The notes beneath the pieces were generated by a model that saw only the letters and a program-made list of their open reading frames with translations, had not been told where the DNA came from and did no database searches. 64,000 nt of DNA from Alitta virens (lineage: Eukaryota > Annelida > Polychaeta > Phyllodocida > Nereididae), in contig OW028579.1 in NCBI GenBank assembly GCA_932294295.1, positions 6,346,370 to 6,410,369 on the forward strand, in the 5' to 3' direction. Shown in pieces: positions 1-12,333 of this stretch. The position numbers and the translations under genes are program-made. How positions within the stretch are numbered: the stretch's first letter is position 1; each line of letters opens with the position of its first letter.

Positions 1-65
1 GTATAATAAAGAGATAAACTGTGGCCAAATGAATTAATTTTCAGTTTCGATATGTTTGATTGCAG

Positions 66-3000
66 GGTTCGAGAGTGTGTACGAGGGCCCTGACAAAGAA
101 TTCAGTTGTGATGAATTGCACCCTGGAAAGACTTACCGACTCAGAGTGTCCTGCAGTGGTGCTGGCGGACGAAGTGGGGTATGTTTATTATAATATTTCA
201 ACACAACTCAATATAATTTTGAAACACTACTAAGTATTATATTATATGCCACCCGGGCCCACCCTACAATGAAAAACCACCCTTGGCTTAATTGAAAAAA
301 ATAAAATGAAAATATTACAATATTTATCAATTTGAATTTAATTGCAAATCAAAAGGAGATTTTGCTATATATCTGCCTCCAAAGGTATTTTTCTATTAGA
401 GTTGGAGATGGGAACCATTCGTAACTAAGACGTGTATATTATATCTTTTGCAGTGGAGTGAAATTTTAGCAGTCACGACCCCTGCAGTCTCACCAGGACC
501 TTGTCTTGTACCGAAGTTATTAGGAAAACCAAAAGCGACCTCATTACATCTTCGATGGAGTAAGTGTTTGTGCCCTGGAGAAAGCATTTGATGGGATAAA
601 CTTCATAATGCAAGATTGTTTTGAGAGTAACATAATTCAATCTTAATTTACATATGTCATACTTACAGACATTCTGCGTATCACAATAAGAGACATCATA
701 TGCCACATTTGCACAATTAACAAATATTTGCATTCCCTTACTAATTTATTGTATGTTGCAACACATTTTAGTCAATTAATAACGCACCGTCGAACAAATT
801 TTGTCTTTTCATGATGAGACCTATGACCGGTTCTGCTTATGAACAATTCATGATTCCAAACCACAGCCCTCTGAAAAAGACATATTTGTAAAACACAGAC
901 AAGAAGCTTGAATCAAAGATTCAAAATATATATGAAACTGCTATTAATAAAATGCTAACTTGTATAAATATTTAGACACGCATCTTAACCCAGAGAAGTT
1001 TCATTTCTAAAGTGACATACAACCTTATTATGGTCATTTATTGTTTAGATGTTGCTCATCTTTTCTTGCATATGTCTGTTACTTTCATTTGTAAATCAGC
1101 GAGTTTGAATGAATATATATACATCTTGTAAACAGTGCGGGAGTCTTGGCATTCAGCACTAAAGTCAGTTAAATACATATTTATTGCAACACGTTCAAAA
1201 CCTATTGTACTGAACATATTCATTATTTAGATGTCACCATGGCTCTTTATATCTACATATGTTTAGCAAGTGGATATACTTGCACCTGTTTCTAGGCACA
1301 ATGAAGTAAACATATGTTTAGCAAGTGGATATACTTGCACCTGTTTCTAGGCACAATGAAGTAAATGTAAATATATTTTTCATCAAAGGTTATCCGGACT
1401 TTGATGGAGGAAGCCATGTTACAGAGTACGAGGTCCAAATGACGAATTCCGACAACACAACACGAGAAGTATACAGAGGTCGTGACACGGAATGCATGGT
1501 AGCTGGTCTATCTCCTGGCCGATCTTACATACTACAGGTTTGTTAAATGATGATAAAATTATAATTACATGCATGGAGATATGGAAGTTTGCTTTGATAT
1601 TGCTAAGCAAGAATGATTGATACTTTTCTATCTATCTATCTAACTATAGATGGAAGTGGTTTAAGATCACTAATGTTGATAGTAATTTTGTTTGAGTACT
1701 CCCCATCGACGGTAATGACTGGTATAAAGCTGAGCATTATTGCATAAACCTGTAGACCACCTTCAACAAGAAGATTTGGATATGAATTCCCTTTCATATA
1801 GTATAGACCAACAAGATTTAAAATGTAACGATGATAATGTTTTTGAACAACGCTGCACCTCACAAGATCATTCGTCCAAATACACCTCATCTAAAATGTG
1901 CCAGCTTTAATATTGTCACTTTAACTTACAGGTACGAGCCTTAAACAAAGCAGGAATGGGTCCATGGTCAGATTCGTTAGAGGTGGTCTCTGGAGCTGGT
2001 GTTCCTGATCCTCCCAAGATGCCAACAGTCACTTGTAAATCTGCTCACCATGCAGTTGTTTCATGGGAGGAGCCTGTCAATAACGGTGCTACAATAACAG
2101 AGTACCGGTTGGAGTGGCAGGCTCGTGCTGAAGCCGACTTCACGCCGGTAAGTTCCTTAGTTTCCTGCATTGAGTAACTGTAATGTCTTTATTGTATCAT
2201 GCGTGTTGTCCAAATAATGATTTTGTGTATATAATGTCACATACCTAGATTATACCTGTATGGTTCTTCAATAATTTAAACTCTTGTATCTGATTTTGAC
2301 CCTTCTTCTTTTTGCAGTTATATATTGGTTCTGCTGTGACTTACGAAGTAAGAAATCTTTCGCCAGCAACACAGTACAGCTTCCGAATTCAGGTATGTAT
2401 ATCTTAGAAATGCTGCAGGTAATCGAAACCACTGATTAATATGATGGTCAAAATAGATGCTCTTGAATTACAGTGTCAGTCATGTTTGTCAAAAGTGCAA
2501 ACCTTCCTGATACTGCTTCAATGAGTGTTTAATTCTAATGGCATTAAAAACTGTACTTGTCACGCGAGTCTCATGTATGTACACTCTTTTGATGTTGTTA
2601 AGTAAAGTCTATCTATCTATGTAACTATCTAACTATCTAAATAAATCATCGTTGAACTAAATGGTGACTTGTTCAACTTGCAGGCTTTAAATAGTGCAGG
2701 AGTCGGAGCATTCAGTGCAATAGGCAGTTGCGTTACTCCTCCGTCAAGCCCAGGACCCGTGACATCTGTCAAGTCTTCTCCGAGCACGCACACGATAACA
2801 GTCGTGTGGAAGGAGCCTGTAACAAACGGCAGTGACATTACGTCTTATAACATTGACCTCGGAGAAAAGCATCGGATCTGTGTTGGCAATGTGATGGAGT
2901 ATGTGATCGAAGATTTGCTTCCTGAGACCACGTACAGGTGAGTGTTGTACAGTTATTGTCGTTAGTAGTATGAAGAGTCAACAGAGGGGGCCAGCAACAA

Positions 3001-5799
3001 GACAAGCCAGACCATTGTTTAATGATGTAATCTATGTCGACGTATCATGCGACTAGGTCCGAGGCTTAGTCAGCTTATATGACCAGCTGCTAGAGGTAGA
3101 TGTAATGATGAGATAATAAGGCTTGGAGTCCACACCATGTTACACATTTACCCCATGGGTGGGGTCTTTTACTTGCCTCAGCATAGGCGCAGAGTATAAA
3201 GCGCATCCAATTTAACATCTCATGCCAGTGACCTCCTGCTAGGATGTGGTTCATGAAGAGTGTCTGGTTTGAAGTCATAGGGTGCAGTTTATAAAAATCA
3301 AATAGTTTTTGTGACTGTCTGCCTTTGTTGATATCGAGATTCCCATTACTTGTCTGCCAGGTCTTGCGTTCAGTAATCACAGCCTTCTTTTAAAGAAATG
3401 TGGTTGTATATTTGATGTTCGCAATTTCAGAATCCGAGTACAAGCAGTGAATGCCTACGGAGTCGGCCAGTTCAGCAGTTCTGTGAAAACGACCACTCGG
3501 CCCTTGCCACCTGCACCCCCTCGCCTGGAGTGCGTCAGTCAGACCCACAACAGTCTTAAGTTGAAATGGGGCGATGGTAAAAACCCCGACTTGATTCAGT
3601 ACATGCTGGAGATGGTACGGGACAATGGCACATTTACCCCAATCTACAGAGGCCCTCAGCATTGGCATAAGGTATGTACAGAATTTAATGCTTAAATTTG
3701 TCAAGACTGGCAATGTCTGTGAATGATGTAATATAATTTATTGATGTATTATGTATAATTGAATTTCGCACTTAAAGCTTGATTGTCACTCAATATGACA
3801 GTGGCAAAAATCTATTGTATTCACTTCATTGTCTTCCTAATACTGGTTACCTACCATCCAGAACCTTGCTGGGTTCGCTATCTCTCTATAAAATAAATAC
3901 ATTTCACCTAGTATATAATTTTTCATGCCATAAAAAATCCAATATGTAAACAAACTAAGTGATGACGTCACAATATTGAACAATGGGTGCTGATGCCATT
4001 TCCATTGTATTTCGAATGTTTCGATCTTGATTTCTTTCAATGTATCATTCATTTTTGGTAATTTATGCCTGATAAATTCATTAGCTTCCACATATTTAGT
4101 GTGCCTTGATCAAATAAGGTGATTTTTCAATCATTTGATTAAGTTTGAGAAAATAGTAATTTTGACAGACAGTGAGTTTACTGCAACAGCACACTTTGTG
4201 ACTGCTTTGACAAACCTTGGTTACTGTATGCCTTTGGCAGTAGCTTTTACGGAAGATACAGGTGTGCGAATCTCATTGGCCCAATATTATACTGATGCAT
4301 TTTGCCTTCAGGTCAATCGGTTATCGGAACTTACGGAGTATGAGTTCAGAGTATCCGCAAGTAATGATGCCGGAGAGGGTCCACCATCAGAAGTGTTCAC
4401 ATTCAAGACGTGCAAGGCTCCCCCTCCAGCTCTTAAAGGTATATACTCGTAATTTCACTACTGCTTTGTACATATGATTGCTAATAATGCTGTATGTAAA
4501 CGCATATATTATATAGCATTTGTTCTGTACAATTGAAGGTCCAGTTGTATCATGCAATATATTTATGAAGATAAGTTTCTTAATACGGATTTATTTATGT
4601 ATGATAAAAATTAAGGTGTTTTCAGTATGTGCGCAGACATGGTTGATATCTTCCTTGTTGCTGCTGTCTATTATTAATTAAAATAGCAAATCTAGAAAGT
4701 CTAAAATGATTGCTGACCTTCATTTATTGAGGTATAATCGTCCTTCAATTGAACATTCTGAGATATTTAGTTGAATTGTTCAACATCCATTGACAGTTGT
4801 TGATAATACATAGTACTGTTCATATTATTTTATCCATGCTGATGGCTTGTAACTTTTTTTTTCGCAGCACCGAAAGTTCTGGAAGTGAACCTTGACTCGT
4901 GTCTTGTAGAATGGCAGGGATGCCGGTCACCAATCGGTGAAGATAACGTCATTTATAATCTCCAATTACAGAACTGCTCCATCAACAATTCAGATTATCG
5001 ATCTGTAAGTATTTGTAAACAAAACAATTTGGCTTTATAAACTGCTGTATATAATTTGTCAACAAAAATATGGTCCAATCAAATCCTGCTCAAGTAGCTG
5101 AAATTTACATTTAAGTAAAAAGACGAACAGTCAAATATCATCGTACCGTCATTGTTATCTTTTTGTATTGATATTTAAACATTTAATTGATTTACAACAC
5201 TATAAAAATTTAAAGCTCCTTTCAAGCCAGAGAAGCTGTGCATTTTTGAAAATCATGCAACTTATTCTATTTTAACAAGTGTCTTTTAGGTATGATAGGA
5301 CCAAATGAACTATGAAAATTTATTTAGTTTTGACTCTCTTAAATGTTATTTAGCCTCAAGTGCAAAAACGTTGGAGGAGGATGGACTGACCTAAAATAAT
5401 TTTGGGAATTGCCTTAGACGATTTCTAATTCTTTATGTACCAATTTTGCAGGTTTACAGAGGGGACCAAACTACCTACAGAATCCGCGAACTGAACCCTA
5501 AGACAGAGTGGCAGGCGCGAGTTTGTGCAATACGACAGTGTTCAGACGGAACTGGGGACTTGAATGGTGCTTTTAGTCCAGGTGCCACATTCACCACGAC
5601 CAGTCCTAAACAACAACAGGCTCAAGTGGGCTCAGCGTCCACGGCCGTGTCTAAGGGGGTTGACAGAAAACCTTTGTCAGATCAGCAGTGGGCGTTCATT
5701 TTACTTCTTGGTTTCACTGTGTGTGCCGTACTCCTGGCTCTGCTGGCTCAGAGAATTATTGCTTACACTGCGGCCAACAACAATGCTACCACTCAGTGA
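66..5799 (+). CDS. FNDC3: FNDC3-type fibronectin III membrane protein, 3' ten exons (5' end outside window)
   Basis: Exons read by splice sites and frame: 66-178, 454-559, 1389-1537, 1932-2147, 2318-2392, 2684-2937, 3431-3671, 4312-4438, 4868-5004, 5452-5799. All junctions have AG/GT and keep one frame (about 588 codons, stop TGA). The product is the end of one FN3 domain, then five complete FN3 domains, each with the conserved Trp strand (HLRWS, VSWEEP, VVWKEP, LKWGDG, VEWQG) and Tyr-corner motif (YILQVRALN, YSFRIQALN, YRIRVQAVN, YEFRVSASN). A Ser/Gln-rich linker leads to one hydrophobic segment (WAFILLLGFTVCAVLLALL) near residue -35 and a short tail. This tail-anchored layout is typical of FNDC3A/B, which have nine FN3 domains, so the N-terminal proline-rich region and about three domains lie upstream of the window. 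The intron before the third exon carries a 55-bp tandem duplication. The A/B paralogue split is vertebrate, so no suffix is given. Function is inferred from family only: an ER/Golgi-associated membrane protein. Confidence 0.93.
1255..1364. repeat. 55-bp tandem duplication in an FNDC3 intron
   Basis: Two identical-looking copies of a unit starting ACATATGTTTAGCAAGTGGA, at 1255-1309 and 1310-1364, end 24 bases before the exon that begins at 1389. Each copy carries a polypyrimidine-like stretch and TTTCTAG, so the upstream TAG could act as a decoy acceptor. Confidence 0.85.
3056..3265 (-). repeat. old SINE family copy in FNDC3 intron
   Basis: In reverse complement it matches the 36555 copy: CCACCCATGGG, TAAATGTGTAACATGGTGTG, CTTATTATCTCATCATTACA, and AGCTGGTCATATAAGCTGAC. 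Confidence 0.65.
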
Positions 5800-8700
5800 G
5801 GACTGATGTGTGCATCGCTAGAAATATTAGAAGTCGTTTCATGATGATAGGTTGTCACTCGAGACTGCTGACCCAAACGAAGATATACAGATGACCCTAG
5901 GATGTAGTCGGACCCACCTGCGCTGCTCAAGCAGAAAGATGCTGCTGGCAATCGGAAGATTTTATTCCTGGCGTGGCTCCCTTCACTCGGACAAAAATAT
6001 TAGTGGTGACTCGAGCGCACTGGATGATCATCTCGACTCAAAACCAGCCTGTTGCTGTGGCAACTGACAAGACTTGCAGCCATGAATCCATGTGGTAACA
6101 GGTCTGGTGAGAGTCATGCTCGTTTGACGTATAAGTAACGCAGGTGGCCTGCTTTATTTTTGTTGTTGTTGATGTCATTGGTTTGGTCTCCTTTGACAGT
6201 TTCTGCTGTTGTGATAATGGACACTTGATAATGGTTGTCATGGTTAGGAGGAGAGGTGTTGTTATGGTCACGGGCGCTCGGCAACTGCAGACTATTACTA
6301 CTTATGAAGACTTGCACCCATAACTGCGGAAAGTGGCAGATGAATCTGTTTCTATTTTACTTACAGCTCCATTTATTTTATCTGACATGAATAATTCTGC
6401 GCAGGAGAAGAAAATGAGGCCCCGGCTGAGGAAGTAGTGACTGGTGGGCAGGGTTTTAAATTACAATATAAAGGTCCTATTTTTGTGGATTCAAGACTTC
6501 ATATATAGATTAATGTCTTGCCTTGTGTAATGAAAGTTGTGAAAATTTGGGAAATGTTTCAAATGATATTCTAATAGTACATTGCAATACAGATAACTAG
6601 ATTTATTTTTGTCAAATCTTTCCTCTGAGGAATTGTGCATTATGAGTTGATGCGAGGGAGTTATTTATGTGTTATGTGTAATGAAAGGGAAACTGGAATT
6701 GTATGTGTCAAAGGTAAAAATGGAGTGCTTCACTTGTAGTCAGGGTTCTCAATTAATCTAGGTTTTTCTGCTGGTTTTTGAAGGCTGTCACTCGTGTTAC
6801 AAAAATGAAAAGTTTAAAAATTATGTACATTACTAAATGCCGTGACGCACAGCTAAAGTGCTGGCACATAGTATCATCAGTATTTCTCTAGATGGTAGAT
6901 TTTAACAAACACAATCTTTTATGTATATTTGTCACAAGATTGTGCATTTTGATTCTCTGAACATAGTTGTTATGAGCTCAGAAAATGATCAAGTGTTCGT
7001 GTTGTAACGAGAGCGACCGTATATGGCTGACTTTGGTCATTAAGAGTAACGTGAGTAATGTGATCATTTTGTTGTTAACTGCTGACTTTAGAAGTTATTA
7101 ATTATTATCAATAATCACTATCAAGCCTTTACTGAGCGCACTTATGGTTGACGTCAAACTACTTAATCTTTAATCACTGTTAACAGGCCATTAATATTCA
7201 ATGACTCCCCAGACCTATATTCTGTCGAATCCGACTTTTACTGCCAAAAATTACTTTACATTATTGTTAACCGAAGAAGGCATGGGAAAGAAATGCATAG
7301 GACAACTGGGTGCCATTGTATGTGCAATACTTTAAGTTCTTTTTATTTTGTTGTTGGTAATTGTCAAGATAATCAATGTATTGTATTATATTATTAGTGC
7401 TCTGTAATTATCAAATGTTACGTTGTTGGCTTTCATAAGTTTATTTTTCCTTCACGCAGACTAGAATTTAACTTGAAGGGAGCTTTGCTTTAAAGTTGTA
7501 CATATATTACGAGGTTGAATTTCCTCTATGTTGAAATTGGAAGAAGAAAAACGTGCACAGATATTGGTGAAAATGATATACTTTATACATATATATATAT
7601 ATATTTATTTTATATAAGTATGTTATGTTGATAATGTTAATACTTGTTTCTGCATAATTTTGATTGCATTTGGGCAGAAATCGGTTAATTTTTTCTCCTT
7701 AATTATTTTTTTCTTCTTCAAATGGTGGGCCAAGCATGTTAGATGTGTGGATTCTTGAGCAGCGAAAATATACAAGACAGCAAAAATGTGTCGGTTGGTC
7801 GTGTTTTATAGATTTGTTGAAGTAGGGATCACAATTATACGGACTACCTCTTCAGAAAAATGCATTTGTTCTTAACTGTTTGAACTTGCACACACGCCTT
7901 TCCACTCGTTCCTCTGTGTTTCTGCCTGTTTAACAATCTCCGATCTTCTGCAAACGATCTACAGCACAAATTGCTCTTTATGACCACATAGTAAATTCCG
8001 CTAATCGAAGAATATTACACGTAGAAAGGCGTAATTGATAGGCACCTCCGAGCTTTCCTTGTTGTCCTGATAAAACTTTCAGAAATTCATGATCGTCTCT
8101 TTCTCGACAATGGTAAAAGAAATATCCGGAAATATTACCAGCAGTAATCGCACTGCGGAAGATAATATACAATAATAATTATACACCATGTTATTGTGGC
8201 TGTGCCAAAGAGTATAGTAGGAAGGTTGTTTGAAATGCAATTAGTTGAGAAGCACCTTTTACATAGGCACGTGTCAATATGTGTCCAAGCAAGGCACAGC
8301 TTTACCCAATGTTAATTGATGCATTGTAGGAAATCTGTTGTTACCCACGAGTGACTCGCTTAAATTGTTCGTACTAGTGTCAAAAAGATCCTGGGATCAT
8401 TAGATATATATGTCGGAATTTTATGCTATAATTCATTAAAATCTGGGGCCAAATTAATTTATTCAATTGAATGGTTTGTATTTTTTTCTTTGTACAGGAA
8501 TGAGAGGTTAAATATGTAATGAGATAATGAAAAACCTTTTACAGTAAACCAGTGAACAAAGTGGGTATCATTTAATTAGTGCAACAGTGAGGCTTTAACT
8601 TCTCAAAAGTACTTCATTGTATTTCACATTGTGTACCCATTAATGTCACTAATTCACAATAATTACATGTATTTTATTCACACTTAAAAAATACTTAGTC

Positions 8701-10620
8701 ATTTACTTTCACTCGCCTATATATATTTTTATGTACATATATATATATATATTTTGTGTATGGAGAGTAAGTTGATGTGAACTCGTAGTCGTTGCGTAGA
8801 ATATTAACCTAATGCTGTGAACGTTACCCCAATTGCTATGAAGTTGAATTTACCAAATGCTTCAATATGTTGGAAGTTATTACATTAACATGTTGAATTT
8901 ATTGCATCTACGGCCAGTTATTTTATGAAGCGTAAACTTTGAAGTAAGCAAGCCACAAAAATGTGTGTAATACACTTCAAGCGTTTATAAGAGTAAGATA
9001 AATAGATCTGTATTTTTAGTTTCTGTCTCTACTTTAATTTCTTCCTGCAGAACGTTCGTTGATCGCTGTTTCCTGCCACTTGCAAAGCGTAACAATAAAA
9101 TGATGTGTGTGCTTGAGATTCTAATAACAGGTTGTTGAAACCGTAGGACTAGCGTATAAAGTATTAGGTTCTTAGGAGTGACCTTTTGAAACATTTCATT
9201 TACCGTAATTACGCAAATATCTTCTTTTTTTTCTCTTATTCTGTAATTCTGTCAATTCTGTGAATACCCAGTGCCTTATTAAATAACAAATTGTAGTTAA
9301 TTTCGTCCTCTCCTTAATTTAGCTTTTCTAAAATAGGCAATTTTTCCTGCTTAAAATATTCTTCATAAACATAGTGGAAACATAGATGTACCATATGCTA
9401 AAGTACTTAAGTTTGCCAGAGTTAGGTCACTAGAAAAGCATTTGAGTGCATGTAAAATGTGCAATAATTCACTAGTAGACTGCCGTTTTCCGAGTGGGGA
9501 ATAATTAGCAATTCTGAAAATGACATCAGTGACGGCATTTGTAGGAGTGTTCAATGTCATAATATATATTGAAAAGTGTAAAAAATAAAGAAAAATATTT
9601 TTGTGATCTTGTGAACAGAACTTTCAATTGTCTCAAACTACGTTGTGTTATAAAATGAAACTTTTATTCTGGTGAAACCATTTTGCATTTAACTTGTTTC
9701 TTCAGTCATAATACGCAATTTTACAAAGTGTGCCAATGATGAAAATTGTCAAAATTGTGCACCAGAAGTATATGAAATTTTTAAAGGTATTTGGAATGAT
9801 ATTAAATTAAATTTTGTCGTGTATAATTGTATATTTTCGTGCAAAAGTATCAGTCATTAAAATTAACTGGATTGAATCAATTTGAGAAAGTTTATCTGAA
9901 CAAATGTAGTCCTGTATTCTGATATTGTTATGGTGATGTCACCTGTTGCCATGTAATGGCGAAAAATGGGAATCTCCTGATATTATAATATTACAAAGGC
10001 AAATCAATCTGTATTTTTCTAATGTGAACTTAATCTTTATCCCGCATTCCCCTTTCTTGTTAAACGCAGCTCGGAGTATGTTATCCGAACTTGATTTGCT
10101 ATCCTTGTTGATGTTGGCGTATGTAATCATCACAAGAAATTGTGTCGATTTTCCCCTTGATAATTAATGACGGGGATTATGCGGCGGCTCTTTAAATTAT
10201 GAAAGTTAACTGTTGAGTGGCATGCTGTTCTGTTTGCATATATTCACAATACAATTAGACAAATTAATTCATTATAATTGTACCTCGATTATTGCTATGT
10301 TTCTTTCCAGTGATGTGATTAAATGATGATGATTGATATGATATTGATGATGCTGATGATGATGATGATGATGAACACGAAATGGTGACAAGTGTAGTTT
10401 TTCGTCCTTTCTTGTAATTAGCTTTGTATGTTACCTGTGACTTGGGCATAAAAGATTTTTGAGACAGCTTGCCTCTAGACTTTCTTTCCTTAATTGTGTA
10501 GTCAAAATGCTGTAGTCCACAATATTTATTATGTCATATGTCGGGTCATATGGTAAATATATAAATATATATATAATATAATATATATTCTATCAATAAA
10601 AGTTATATCAATGATGGGCA
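5800..10620 (+). other. candidate long 3' UTR of the FNDC3-type gene and following noncoding DNA
   Basis: No convincing coding exon on either strand. The stretch is AT-rich with TTATTTAT-like stretches, TA runs (about 7591-7606 and 8737-8752) and an ATG/GAT trinucleotide run near 10345-10372. Canonical AATAAA hexamers occur at 9584-9589 and 10595-10600, and either could end the transcript. No SINE copy was seen. FNDC3 transcripts in other animals have long 3' UTRs, so a UTR is plausible, but its end cannot be fixed without transcript data. Confidence 0.45.
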
Positions 10621-12333
10621 ATGGATATGAGTTTTCGTGTTTTGTTAAATTTCTTACAGGTGTCACCGATGATTTTAATAATGGAAATACGCAATTTACT
10701 GTCATAAGGCTATAATACATGCTCCCCTACAAGATGCTCACTTCATAAAAGTATAACAATACTAGGAAATTTCCATAAGCATCTTTGAGCATGCCCATCT
10801 GCAGCTGCTCCTGCCACTGGCCACTTTAGGCCAAGTATTTAATGCACAGAGAGAGAGAGAAGCACAGAGGGACAGGACATCCGCAGGACAGCAGCAGAGA
10901 TTTCTGGCTATTTAGTCATGTATTCTTGAGTGAAGGCTGATCTCACATAGTACATTTCAATATGTAATTCTTTGGACTGTGGGGAACACAGCAAAATAAC
11001 CACTTCATTAGACACTAGAAGCTTTAGTGCAACATTACTAATAAAAAGATGGTAACGCACTAGATCTGGTTGCATGGGTGCACTCTGTCACCGAGGAGAA
11101 GGCCTGTGATTGAGACAGTTTCGTACTTCAGAGGAGTTTCTCGTGGACTTTAGAGACACAAAATTTTTTTAATGCTATATACGTTATAGTCTGATATTAT
11201 ATGCTTGTATGATGCTCCACCTGTCCACCAGACTGAGGCCAAGATAATGATGAGATGGTATGGCTTGAAGTCTTTGAAATGTTGCATACTGATCTATGGA
11301 TGGTATTTTTAGCCTAAGCATAGGAGACGTGAAACATACGTTCAATTAACTTCTGCAAAATACTTTCGCAGCTACTTTCAGCTGAGACATGTAATAGAAG
11401 TGGTCAGGTAATTAACAGAAGTTTCTTAAAGGAAGTGTTTAATGGCTTGGACCACTAAGATGAATAATAAAAAAGGTTAACTGACATGACGCAGGTCCTC
11501 TCTGTGACTATGCCTTGCCCTGGTAAGGTGCAAGCTGGAAGATGAATTTAGTTCAATCAATACTGTCATACCTGGCTTCTAGGACAACGCAATCGTAAAT
11601 ATTTAGACATCAATATTCAACCACCATTGCACACATTTGCATGTGTTATAAGATCATTACAGCTTTACAGTCTAGTTTCGACCTGATCGAGGGTCTTGCG
11701 TCAAGACTGACAGCTTTCATAAATGTTAGTGGGGTAGACTGAAGGTTAGGCTTCGGTGTCCTGTTGCACCAACAATTATTCTAACACTTTCAGAATTTGA
11801 TTCAAAGTTATAGTAGAAGTGATGACGATGATTTGTGACTTGGTTAGATTTATATACATTCGTTATTGTATTGCAATTTAATAGAAAGTTATATATAACT
11901 GAAAAAGTTCAAATAATTTTTGGTATGACTATATTATGATCACGTCCTTGTTAGGTTAAAGTTATTAACCAAATAACTACTTAGTACAAATAACAACCAA
12001 TTAATAATTATTATTCTTTTAATAACAGAAACATCCAGTACAAAGCCTCAGAAATGCAACAAATTCAGCATGCATAAAATTAAATCAGTAATAGCATGTA
12101 AATATACACATGAACAGAAAAAGTAACACTTTATAGTATAAATATATTATTTTGATAAATATAATGAAAGCTTGTTTCCAATAATGGCAGTAATTCCATG
12201 CTTTTAAAATAAGCATAAATATTAGTATTATAAAGGTTTTTCTTCAACGTGGTGTTGATGAGCATTAATAACAAGTAATTGCTGAGAGAACACAAATAAT
12301 ATTAAGCTCCGATTCTTACGAAATTCCCAACAA
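10621..12333. other. intergenic region between convergent FNDC3 and ACOT9 genes
   Basis: No exon was found. The two flanking genes converge here. Around 11210-11340 there is a diverged minus-strand copy of an old dispersed repeat (GCCTAAGCATAGG, ATGATGAGATGGTATGGCTT) also seen near 3060-3260. The left part is purine-rich (GAGAGAGAGA near 10850). The lower part (11900-12300) is very AT-rich and could contain the ACOT9 3' UTR, which is on the minus strand; TTTAAT near 12016 would read as ATTAAA there. Confidence 0.5.
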